Both the position numbers and the translations under genes were made by a program. DNA of 64,000 nt from Bacillota bacterium (GTDB lineage: Bacteria > Bacillota > Clostridia > Lachnospirales > Lachnospiraceae), in the NCBI GenBank assembly GCA_023391695.1, contig JAEWAK010000027.1, forward strand, positions 186,001 through 250,000. The letters run 5' to 3'. The notes below the pieces were generated by a model. That model worked only from the letters and a program-made list of their open reading frames with translations, did no database searches and was not told the DNA's origin. This document shows, piece after piece, positions 1-6,868 of this stretch. Within the stretch, counting starts at the first letter, position 1, and every line of letters starts with the position of its first letter.

Positions 1-1003
1 CCGCTTCCTGTTCCAGATGAAAACGTGCTGCGATCAACCGGATCCATTGATTGGTATTCCGGATTCCGATGGGCAGGGTATCAATTAAGTAAGCCGTTCC
101 GAAACGCTCTTTTAAGTGCCCCAGCAGGTAATCATCATGGGTAGCACAGATACTGACATTTAAAGCCGCCTCCCCGATATGTGCCAGCTCCTGAAGGGAG
201 GCATGTAACGGCAGCACCTTGGGTATTAAGCCTAACGCACTGATCAGCCTTGATAATTCCACCTCATCCCCGTTGCTGTTGGAACCTACGTTAAAAATAT
301 TGACCGTCCTGCTAAATCTTGCCTGATCCAGAGCATCTATTTCCTCTGCGGGGATTGCCCTTTCATATCTTTTTACCGGTTCAATCAAATGCCTTAAGAC
401 CCCATGGTAAGCGGAATCATAGCCGGAAGCCACGAACTTGCTCTTAAACCCTTCACAGTGGACCGGTACCAGTTTGGCAGAAATACGGCCTTCCAGTTCC
501 GTTACAAGAGAATCAATATCATCCCCGATAATTCCCGGTACGCAGCCGTTGGCTATGACAATTGCCTCGGGATGGTATTCTTTTTCCGCATACAGGATTG
601 CTTTTCTTAACTTGTCAATGCCTCCCTGGACCACATCCAGCTCATCCAGATTGGTATGTAGCCATATAAAATCCTCCTCTGCCTTACCTTTTGAGGCACG
701 CATGGTTTTGCGGAGCCCTCCGGAACCTACGAAATTGGAACAGCAGCCTAAGGGAGAATGGATTATCATTACCACATTGGTAAAACTGCTTACAATACCT
801 ACGGCCAGACCCAGCTGACATCCTCCGCTTTGGGAAAATTTCCGGTTCTGAAGCTGGGCACAGCCGGATTGCAGACCATCTTTTAACTGTCTGCAGGAAC
901 CGCAGAAGGCATGACAGGCACCGATTCTTTCCTCGCGGGTCGGGGGTGCGGCCGTATTAATAAAATTATAGGTTAAACTTTCAACATAATTGGAATTTGC
1001 CAT
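1..1003 (-). CDS. Nitrogenase component-1 alpha-like (NifD-like) subunit, 3' end outside the window
   Basis: Probable catalytic subunit of a nitrogenase-like reductase. I translated it from the ATG at 1001-1003; it stays open to base 1, so about 334 residues are visible. C62, C87/C88 and C154 match the P-cluster ligands of NifD, and C154 sits in NGCVPGIIGDD. C286, followed by ATHDDY, aligns with the cofactor-binding cysteine (Cys275, CYRSMNY in NifD). The segment that carries Gln191 and His195 in NifD reads CEGFKSKFVASGYDS here, and Arg96 is replaced, so I do not expect N2 fixation. Four extra N-terminal cysteines (C30, C34, C37, C48) are unusual. The upstream beta-like gene ends 22 bp away, which fits one transcript. 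Family membership is firm; the substrate is unknown. Confidence 0.85.
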   Translation of the reverse strand, partial: MANSNYVESLTYNFINTAAPPTREERIGACHAFCGSCRQLKDGLQSGCAQLQNRKFSQSGGCQLGLAVGIVSSFTNVVMIIHSPLGCCSNFVGSGGLRKTMRASKGKAEEDFIWLHTNLDELDVVQGGIDKLRKAILYAEKEYHPEAIVIANGCVPGIIGDDIDSLVTELEGRISAKLVPVHCEGFKSKFVASGYDSAYHGVLRHLIEPVKRYERAIPAEEIDALDQARFSRTVNIFNVGSNSNGDEVELSRLISALGLIPKVLPLHASLQELAHIGEAALNVSICATHDDYLLGHLKERFGTAYLIDTLPIGIRNTNQWIRLIAARFHLEQEA

Positions 1004-1025
1004 AGTTGGTTTCCTTTCTTCTTTG

Positions 1026-2360
1026 TCATCTTGCCGCAACTAACTCGGAAATCAAATCTTCCACCAGGGTTAAACCGCCCCGAAACCCGGTATACCCTTT
1101 ATTTAATACGACCCGGTTACTTACCGGAAATGCAACGGATAAAAAGCCTGCACCGATTTTCTCCGCCAGATTCCTCTCGATTCCGCTTCCGACTACAAAA
1201 GCAGGTCCCAGGGCATCATAATATTTCTCATTGTGGTTATAAGGCCAGCTGTTCCGGATTTCTTTTATCAGGGCACCGGCATTTGTTTCAAAAATAACCT
1301 TTGGTTTGGTTTCCGAGTTTATAGCGTCAAATTTCGCCAGGTATTCTTTTCTCTCCTCTTTCGTATTAATATCATTAATCGAAGTTAAGTGAGGGATCCA
1401 GCCCAGGTCATTTGCCAAAAACCTGGTTAAGGCAAAGGCATAATAGCTATCGGCCACAATTAGGGCATATCGCTGAAAATCAATATCCGAATAAATATCA
1501 ACAATACGTTCCAGATAGGAATAATAATTTTTTTTCTCCTCTTCGATGACATTATGGATGATATAGGGACTGATATTTAATTCATTTCCTATTTTGATTA
1601 AAAATTCTTCCGTTCCGGCAGGTCCTACGGGTACATCGGCCGTAATATACGGGATATTGTGAAGTTCCTTAAAGTTTTTTGCCGGTTCAAGACCCGCCTG
1701 TAGGGAAAGTACGATATTTAAGGAAGCTTTCCCATACTTACGGATGGAAGCCACGCTTTCACCGGTTCCGAAAAAGGTATTGGCTTTCACCCCGATTAAG
1801 GCCAGCAGCCTTTTTATTTCGTCCAGGTTTCCCCGGTAAAAGACATCATGCCCCGGAACTACACCAAAAATATTAACCGTATTCTCTTCCTTTTCAAAAG
1901 ACGGTTCGATAACCTCATTGATAATTGTTTTTAATACGGCATCATAACCTTTAAACGTATTTCCTAAAAAACCGGGAGTACTGGCACCGATTACATTCCT
2001 GTCCCGGTACCTGCCTGCAACGCTTACGGCATCATCACCGATTATTTCCACCTGACATCCCGTTACGACAACATACAGGTCGGCATCCAGAATCTCAAGG
2101 GAATTCTCAATCTGTTCCTCAAGCCGTTCTTCCCCGCCGAAGACAATGTTATTTTCAGCAATGTTCGTTGTGGGGATCATGGTACCGCCGCAATAACCGG
2201 TCCCGCGATAGCCTGCCGCCAGGTTATAAGTACCGGATAATGCCGCCGCACACCCTCCCGAAGCATGGACAATGGGAACTACTTTAGGAATTCCCGCAAT
2301 TGTAGTAAGCGCCCCTCCAAGGGCACATGAAAATTTCGCACGATCAATAAACTCAGCCAA
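1026..2360 (-). CDS. Nitrogenase component-1 beta-like (NifK/NifN-like) subunit
   Basis: Second component-1 subunit of the nitrogenase-like enzyme, about 444 aa and shorter than NifK (about 520). Cysteines C12, C37 (ASGGC) and C102 (VTGCQVEIIGDD) line up with the three P-cluster cysteines of NifK; C57 is extra. I prefer the TTG at 2358-2360, seven bases after GGAGG, over the TTG at 2364-2366, which is almost on top of it. A 229-bp gap with a hairpin and purine-rich repeats separates it from the DUF2292 gene, and the alpha-like gene follows 22 bp downstream. It probably forms a heterotetramer with that subunit and takes electrons from the NifH-like protein. Fold and family are clear; function is inferred. 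Confidence 0.85.
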   Translation of the reverse strand: MAEFIDRAKFSCALGGALTTIAGIPKVVPIVHASGGCAAALSGTYNLAAGYRGTGYCGGTMIPTTNIAENNIVFGGEERLEEQIENSLEILDADLYVVVTGCQVEIIGDDAVSVAGRYRDRNVIGASTPGFLGNTFKGYDAVLKTIINEVIEPSFEKEENTVNIFGVVPGHDVFYRGNLDEIKRLLALIGVKANTFFGTGESVASIRKYGKASLNIVLSLQAGLEPAKNFKELHNIPYITADVPVGPAGTEEFLIKIGNELNISPYIIHNVIEEEKKNYYSYLERIVDIYSDIDFQRYALIVADSYYAFALTRFLANDLGWIPHLTSINDINTKEERKEYLAKFDAINSETKPKVIFETNAGALIKEIRNSWPYNHNEKYYDALGPAFVVGSGIERNLAEKIGAGFLSVAFPVSNRVVLNKGYTGFRGGLTLVEDLISELVAAR

Positions 2361-2381
2361 AATCAATCCTCCATTCTTAGC

Positions 2382-2437
2382 TTTACCTTCCAGTTTTTAC
2401 CTTCCACTTTTTTACCCTCCACTTTTTTACCTTCCGA
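2382..2437. repeat. Four imperfect tandem 12-15-nt units before the NifK-like gene
   Basis: The plus strand shows four consecutive units of the form T(3-6)ACCYTCCAN. In the minus-strand transcript they read as repeated GGAAGGTAAAAA blocks, each resembling a Shine-Dalgarno sequence, ending about 20 bases before the real ribosome site. They could come from slippage and might act as ribosome standby sites; that role is speculation. Confidence 0.6.
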
Positions 2438-2520
2438 CTCCCCTTTTTTATCCCGTGCTTTATCTCTTTTCTTCCTTTACCATTTTTCATATTAAAATGA
2501 CCAGATATAATAAGGACCAG

Positions 2521-2553
2521 GCCGAAAACAGTATTTCCTAATCTGCTTTCAGC
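2521..2553 (-). promoter_or_regulatory. Intercistronic hairpin between DUF2292 and NifK-like genes
   Basis: An 11-bp stem (2521-2531 with 2543-2553, two G-U pairs) with an 11-nt loop forms in the minus transcript. The following bases are only moderately U-rich, so it may be an attenuator or an mRNA-end stabiliser that sets the ratio of the NifH-like protein to the component-1 subunits. Confidence 0.45.
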
Positions 2554-2589
2554 CCGGCCTCCAGAGGACTGGTCAACCTGCCCGTACCT

Positions 2590-2757
2590 TTACAATCTGA
2601 ATTTTTCATTTTTTTCAATCTGCACCACTTTTCCATCATGGATTACAATTGTAATGGATCCGAACTTGGGCACTGCCAAATAATCTAATATCAGTTCGAA
2701 TTCCTTTAAATTTTTAAGACTTACTACCTGGTTTTTAAATGTATCCGCCTCCATCAT
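2590..2757 (-). CDS. DUF2292 (YezD-like) small protein, copy 2
   Basis: A 55-residue protein of the DUF2292 family. The signature is in the C-terminal half: FGSITIVIHDGKVVQIEKNEK, a short beta-hairpin followed by a charged tail. The start is the first of two ATGs (2755-2757), six bases after a GGGGG ribosome site; longer upstream readings would overlap the NifH-like gene. It lies between the NifH-like and NifK-like genes and has a same-length paralog at the head of the cluster. YezD-type genes occur in sulfur/methionine regulons in Bacilli, but the molecular role is unknown. I infer an accessory or assembly factor for the reductase. Confidence 0.8.
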   Translation of the reverse strand: MMEADTFKNQVVSLKNLKEFELILDYLAVPKFGSITIVIHDGKVVQIEKNEKFRL

Positions 2758-2783
2758 ACAATTCCCCCTATTTCTCATATATT

Positions 2784-3662
2784 CTATATTCCTGCCTGGA
2801 TTCCCCCAACCACGACACCGCTCTCCAATTCCAGAAGCTGGTTTCCCCAATCAGAAGCCCACTGGCGCAGGGTCGCCGTATCCATCGGAGCAGGTATGGT
2901 CGAATTTTCATGAGCTGCTATTCTTTTTGCAAGTTCCGTATAGATTGCTGCCTGGGCGGAATCCGGTGCCGCTTCAATGGTAGTTTTACCTTTCAGTTCA
3001 CTCTGCGTAACCGTAACCGAACGGGGAACATACTGCATAATCTGTGTTTTGGTCCGATCGGCAAAATCGTCAATTATATTTTTGGAATAAGGCTGGTTTA
3101 TGGAATTTGCTATGACTCCGCCAAGTAATGCCCCGCCGTTATTGGAATACCTCTGTATCCCCTTAAATAAATTATTGGAAGCATATACGCTCATAAAGTC
3201 TGCCGAGGAGACCGTAAATACGTGTTCCGCTATGCCTTCCCGAATCGGCACGGCAAAGCCGCCACAGACTACATCACCCAGTACATCATAAATTACAATA
3301 TCCAAATCCAAGTCTTCAAATACATTCTGCTGCTTAAATAATTGAACGGCAGTTATAATCCCCCTGCCTGCACAGCCCACACCGGGAGCAGGCCCGCCGG
3401 CTTCCACACAGTAAATTCCGTTAAAGCCTTCAAAAATCACTTCACTTGCTTTTACTGTATTTTTTTCCCGCAAGGTATCCAAAACGGTGGGAATATACTC
3501 TCCATCCCTTAAAGTATTGGTGGAATCACTTTTTGGATCACAGCCGAACTGCATTACCTTGTACCCAAGTTTTGACAGTGCGGCACTGATATTGGATGTC
3601 GTTGTCGACTTGCCAATGCCTCCTTTCCCATAAATTGCAATCTGCTTAATTTTTTTAGCCAT
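2784..3662 (-). CDS. NifH-like Fe protein (nitrogenase-type reductase ATPase)
   Basis: ATP-dependent electron donor, 292 aa, with the usual length and layout of NifH. Visible are the P-loop GKGGIGKS (residues 12-19), the Asp/Cys loop CDPKSDST (41-48) and the two cysteines that hold the bridging [4Fe-4S] cluster of the homodimer, C97 (GVGCAGRG) and C133 (DVVCGGFA). The switch region DVLGDVVCG is intact. The C-terminus is longer than in many NifH proteins and ends in a glycine-rich stretch. It should dock on the component-1 pair encoded downstream. Its neighbours place it outside classical nif operons and among Nfl/Mar-type nitrogenase-like systems; which subgroup needs a phylogeny. Confidence 0.92.
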   Translation of the reverse strand: MAKKIKQIAIYGKGGIGKSTTTSNISAALSKLGYKVMQFGCDPKSDSTNTLRDGEYIPTVLDTLREKNTVKASEVIFEGFNGIYCVEAGGPAPGVGCAGRGIITAVQLFKQQNVFEDLDLDIVIYDVLGDVVCGGFAVPIREGIAEHVFTVSSADFMSVYASNNLFKGIQRYSNNGGALLGGVIANSINQPYSKNIIDDFADRTKTQIMQYVPRSVTVTQSELKGKTTIEAAPDSAQAAIYTELAKRIAAHENSTIPAPMDTATLRQWASDWGNQLLELESGVVVGGIQAGI

Positions 3663-3779
3663 TCTTTATTCTCCTTTTTTAGGTCAAATTATCTTATCTA
3701 AGGCATTTTTATAAAGCCTTTATAAACTTAAACGAACTCCCCTGCATCTGCTTCAAAATACCGTATTTACTTCTTTTAC

Positions 3780-4649
3780 TTATCCATGGGAAAATGTTTC
3801 CCTTAAGATTAACGGTTTGCCATATACCTGACTGCTGATTTCCAATTTTCCGGGTATACCAACCGCATCGGCCCTGCAATGACTGCAATGCCTGAATACA
3901 TCGATAAATTCTTCCGCTTCTTTTCTGGCACCGTCAATATCCACACATTCCGGTGCCTGGCAATGAGCCAGTTTATACTGCGGAATCAGCGGAATGATAT
4001 TATAAAGTGTTGCACCGGCAGCTTTTACCGTCCTGGCGACATCACTTATATGGTTCCGGTTAATTTCGTTGATTAAGACGGTATTGACTTTAACAGTAAC
4101 TCCTGCTCCCGCTATTTTTCGTATACCGGCCAGCTGGTTCCGGATTAGAATCCCTCCCGCTTCTTCTCCATCATATGTAATTCCATGATAAACTATTTTG
4201 GATACAATCCTTGCCACGATTTTGGGATCCACCGCGTTAACCGTAACAGTCAGGGTATCGATTCCCAGCTTTATCAATTCCGATGCTTTTTCTTCTAATA
4301 ACAGTCCGTTGGTGCTCATGCATTTTAAAAGCCGGGGGTATTTATCCCCAATCAGCCGGAAGGTCTCAATAGCCCTGTCGGAAGCCAGGGTATCTCCCGG
4401 TCCTGCAATACCGGCAACCGTAATATCGGGACATAGGTCAATTGCCCTTTCAACGGTTTCTACTGCCTCCGCAGGGGTCAATATGGCTGCCGTTACCCCC
4501 GGGCGTTCTTCATAATCATTAATTTTTCGGTCACAGAAATTACATTGGATGTTACAATTTGGACAAACCGGCAGATGGATTCTCCCCTTATTCGGTACAC
4601 TGCCAAAACAGGGATGTATGTTTTTTATTCTGTCCTTATCCTTTACCAA
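3780..4649 (-). CDS. NifB-type radical SAM cofactor-assembly protein
   Basis: A 289-aa radical SAM protein with NifB hallmarks: the N-terminal HPCF motif (residues 12-15), the radical-SAM cluster CNIQCNFC (C32, C36, C39), the ERPGV motif, the STNGL stretch near 112 and the C-terminal HCSHCRADAVG block. NifB fuses two [4Fe-4S] clusters into the 8Fe precursor of nitrogenase cofactors. The NifX-like C-terminal domain of many NifB proteins is absent. Its presence beside NifHDK-like genes implies the downstream enzyme uses a NifB-derived Fe-S cofactor. No NifE/NifN scaffold is visible here, so maturation may be simplified or the missing parts may lie beyond base 1. Confidence 0.92.
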   Translation of the reverse strand: MVKDKDRIKNIHPCFGSVPNKGRIHLPVCPNCNIQCNFCDRKINDYEERPGVTAAILTPAEAVETVERAIDLCPDITVAGIAGPGDTLASDRAIETFRLIGDKYPRLLKCMSTNGLLLEEKASELIKLGIDTLTVTVNAVDPKIVARIVSKIVYHGITYDGEEAGGILIRNQLAGIRKIAGAGVTVKVNTVLINEINRNHISDVARTVKAAGATLYNIIPLIPQYKLAHCQAPECVDIDGARKEAEEFIDVFRHCSHCRADAVGIPGKLEISSQVYGKPLILRETFSHG

Positions 4650-4699
4650 CCGCTTATCCTCCTTTCTGATAAATGTGATAAATGCTTTTGTCAGCTGCT

Positions 4700-5140
4700 T
4701 TAAAATTCAATAATTGAAATTCTTTCATTCAGGTTTTGTTCACTGAAATCCAGTACTTTTATTTTTTTTGGTATTACTTTATAAATATTATGAGTATCCT
4801 TATGAATTTTAAGAGATGGTTTCCTGGATAAAATAAGAGTCTTTCCGTCTTCGTATTCCGTTTCATTTTCTAGTAAAACTGCTTCTCCATAGATTGTTAC
4901 ATTGAAGAATTTAGATATGAATTGATTTTCATGCTGTATAAAAACTGCCACAGCTTTTTTACCTTCTATCTGTTTTACCTTATTGCTGGATTTTGCCGTT
5001 GCAAAATATATTACATAATCGGATATGCCATAACCGCCAAGTGTCCTGATATCCGGAATTCCATCGGCATCTGTGGTGGCCAATATAATTGTCTGGTTCA
5101 TTCTCAGATATTCTTTTATTCTTTCTTCCTGGACTGCCAT
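4700..5140 (-). CDS. Pyridoxamine 5'-phosphate oxidase-like FMN split-barrel protein
   Basis: A 146-residue protein with the split-barrel pattern of the PNPOx-like family: the N-terminal strand IILATTDADGIPDIRTLGG, then YVIYFATAKSSNKVKQIEGK and AVFIQHENQF. These proteins usually bind FMN or heme and act as oxidoreductases or flavin carriers. It lies 50 bp upstream of the NifB-like gene on the same strand, which suggests a redox role in the nitrogenase-like pathway, perhaps as a flavin-dependent step or electron shuttle. The substrate cannot be told from sequence. A strong hairpin region separates it from the DUF2292 gene upstream. Confidence 0.75.
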   Translation of the reverse strand: MAVQEERIKEYLRMNQTIILATTDADGIPDIRTLGGYGISDYVIYFATAKSSNKVKQIEGKKAVAVFIQHENQFISKFFNVTIYGEAVLLENETEYEDGKTLILSRKPSLKIHKDTHNIYKVIPKKIKVLDFSEQNLNERISIIEF

Positions 5141-5228
5141 TCTCTTTCCCTTCCTTCTTAACTGATAATTGATATTAATGTTACCAAAACCTCCTCTCAG
5201 AACAAATTTTAAAAGAACAAAGTGTGTG

Positions 5229-5324
5229 CCTCCTGCCAGAGGGTTATTTTATTTCATAGGGAATTCACGAAATCCGGTGAAATAAAATAAGCTTTGGAAA
5301 CGCACAATTCGTGCTTCCCAAAGC
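5229..5324 (-). promoter_or_regulatory. Structured RNA stretch (three consecutive hairpins) after the first DUF2292 gene
   Basis: Read on the minus transcript, three stem-loops follow each other. The first is a GC-containing hairpin at 5291-5324 (GCTTTGG/CCAAAGC and GCAC/GTGC) followed by a U-rich tract, which looks like a terminator or attenuator. The second is a perfect 11-bp inverted repeat, ATTTTATTTCA with TGAAATAAAAT (5246-5256 and 5278-5288). The third is a small CCTC/GAGG hairpin at 5229-5242. I do not recognise a named riboswitch; a SAM-I consensus is not present. It may control read-through into the nitrogenase-like genes. Confidence 0.55.
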
Positions 5325-5346
5325 CTCTAGTTAACTAGTCAACTTA

Positions 5347-5514
5347 TTACTTGATTCTTACTTTTTCATTTTTTTCAATCTGAACAATTCTGCCATCCTG
5401 AATTATAAGCATTATTGATCCAAACTGTATGGTTTCAATAAATTCAATAATCTTTTGTATGTCTTTTTCATTGACCGTATTCTTTTTTACAATATTACCC
5501 TTCCAATCCTCCAC
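5347..5514 (-). CDS. DUF2292 (YezD-like) small protein, copy 1
   Basis: A 55-aa protein read from a GTG at 5512-5514, seven bases after AGAGGTG. The C-terminal half, IQFGSIMLIIQDGRIVQIEKNEK, closely matches the DUF2292 protein at 2590-2757, and both are exactly 55 residues. The N-terminal halves differ. It is the first gene after the TTGACA/TATACT promoter and so may be made in larger amounts than the rest, because a terminator-like hairpin follows it. The function is unknown. Confidence 0.8.
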   Translation of the reverse strand: MEDWKGNIVKKNTVNEKDIQKIIEFIETIQFGSIMLIIQDGRIVQIEKNEKVRIK

Positions 5515-5585
5515 CTACAATCACCTCTTACACACAAAGTATTCCTACTAATCAAATATGAATTATATGTATTTCCTTTTTTGAT

Positions 5586-5614
5586 AGTATAACGTCTATT
5601 TCCCACTTTGTCAA
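5586..5614 (-). promoter_or_regulatory. Consensus sigma-A-type promoter for the nitrogenase-like cluster
   Basis: A perfect -35 TTGACA (5609-5614) and a -10 TATACT (5586-5591) are separated by 17 bp on the minus strand. An ATTCCTAT element just upstream of the -35 and an inverted TAGGAATA near 5537-5545 in the leader flank it and could be halves of an operator; that part is tentative. Confidence 0.8.
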
Positions 5615-5735
5615 TAGGCATTATAGGAATAATTTTAAAAATTTGTACTATTTTTTTCCTGTTTATTCCATATAGTCTTAAATGCTGATTTAAGGTTATT
5701 GATAAATTTTCCGCAATATCCCCTTAACCTGTTTG

Positions 5736-5760
5736 TGACTTGTATCGTTTGATACAGTCA
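5736..5760. promoter_or_regulatory. Inverted repeat TGTATC-N4-GATACA
   Basis: A 6-bp perfect inverted repeat with a 4-bp spacer, extended with one bulge to TGACT/AGTCA. It lies 23 bp past the stop of the metallophosphoesterase gene. No T-run follows on either strand, so an operator or a weak 3'-end hairpin is more likely than a classical terminator. Confidence 0.4.
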
Positions 5761-5782
5761 TCGCTCCATATACTTGTAATTT

Positions 5783-6652
5783 TTAATCTGTTTCACCTTC
5801 GTGTTTTAATGTTACCGTAACCAGCTCCGGCCGATTAAAGATTCTAACCGGTATTACACTGTTCCCAAGACCACGGCTTACAACCATGGAAGTATTTTTA
5901 TTTACAATTACACCGTTAGTGTATTTCGGAAAAAAACCTTGATTTGGGGCATACAGGCCCCCGATAAAAGGAATTCTGAATTGACCGCCGTGGGCATGGC
6001 CGCTGAAAACCAGATCTATGTCCTGGCTTGCATAAAGCTCAATTAATTCCGGCCTGTGGGACAGTAAGATTTTAAAAGTACCTGTAACCTCTTTTGAAAT
6101 CGTGTGAATAGTATCCTCCATGATTTGGTCCCGCCCAGAATCCTCCGGTAAAAAATAAGGATCTCCCACGCCCAGCAGTACTATGATTTCCTCATCCTTC
6201 TTCAACAAAACGGCACGGTCATCCAACATAATAACTCCGGCCTCCCGTAATTGACGGCCTAATTCCGGATACTTATCACTTCTCTTTTCATGATTGCCGG
6301 TTATAAAATAAACCGGAGCAATATTCACAGCCTGCTTTACATAATCCATGGAAATCCGTACATCCGGCCGTTGGCTGTCAATTAAATCACCCGTGATCAC
6401 AATAATGTCCGGCTGCAGCTTCTTCGTCAGCTTCGCTAAACCAGCCTGGTTTTTGCCAAACTCCTTATTATGCAGATCCGAAACCTGTAAAATCCGAAAA
6501 CCGTCAAAAGCCGCAGGCACTCCCGTATCGGAATACACAACCGATGTGGTTACAATATCATTATTCTGCCAATAAAAAAATAGAAATAACGCAACAATTA
6601 TAAAAATCACTATAAAAATCTTCTTTCTTATACCCATAAATCCCGCTGCCAT
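5783..6652 (-). CDS. Membrane-anchored metallophosphoesterase (YkuE-like)
   Basis: A calcineurin-like phosphoesterase of 289 aa. An N-terminal transmembrane segment (about residues 10-28) is followed by the catalytic domain with the metal-binding motifs DLHN, GDLID, GNHE, SHRPE and GHAHGGQ in order. The start has AAGGAG five bases upstream. Proteins of this type sit on the outer face of the membrane; some act on undecaprenyl or UDP-linked substrates, but the substrate here is not known. It is the last gene before the inverted repeat at 5736-5760. Confidence 0.85.
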   Translation of the reverse strand: MAAGFMGIRKKIFIVIFIIVALFLFFYWQNNDIVTTSVVYSDTGVPAAFDGFRILQVSDLHNKEFGKNQAGLAKLTKKLQPDIIVITGDLIDSQRPDVRISMDYVKQAVNIAPVYFITGNHEKRSDKYPELGRQLREAGVIMLDDRAVLLKKDEEIIVLLGVGDPYFLPEDSGRDQIMEDTIHTISKEVTGTFKILLSHRPELIELYASQDIDLVFSGHAHGGQFRIPFIGGLYAPNQGFFPKYTNGVIVNKNTSMVVSRGLGNSVIPVRIFNRPELVTVTLKHEGETD

Positions 6653-6662
6653 TCTTTCTCCT

Positions 6663-6860
6663 TCAATATGATAAAGCTTTGCTTCTCAGCCTATTAAACC
6701 CCGGCAGGGACACCGTGTGTTTTTCTGTGAATCTGATAAAATCAACCGCATTACTTATATCCTGGTAATGCCTGACTTTATCACTGAACATAAAAAATAC
6801 ACGATGCCCCCGCCGGAGTAAAATACCGCTAAAGCCAAGCGTCCGTTCGCCAGCAGCCAA
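6663..6860 (-). CDS. Possible small protein, doubtful
   Basis: A 65-codon frame from a TTG between the metallophosphoesterase and the MutS-like gene. It is rich in Arg and Phe, has no recognisable domain and only a weak ribosome site. It could be a remnant or non-coding. I list it only because it fills the gap between two co-oriented genes. Confidence 0.15.
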   Translation of the reverse strand: MAAGERTLGFSGILLRRGHRVFFMFSDKVRHYQDISNAVDFIRFTEKHTVSLPGFNRLRSKALSY

Positions 6861-6868
6861 GAAATCCC

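Noticed and set aside
1..5140. Classical nif operon for nitrogen fixation
   Set aside because: Key NifD residues around Arg96, Gln191 and His195 are absent in the visible part, and no nifEN is present.
5537..5632. ATTCCTAT/TAGGAATA pair around the first promoter as a CymR-type sulfur operator
   Set aside because: The match to a known consensus is weak; mentioned only as tentative in the promoter entry.
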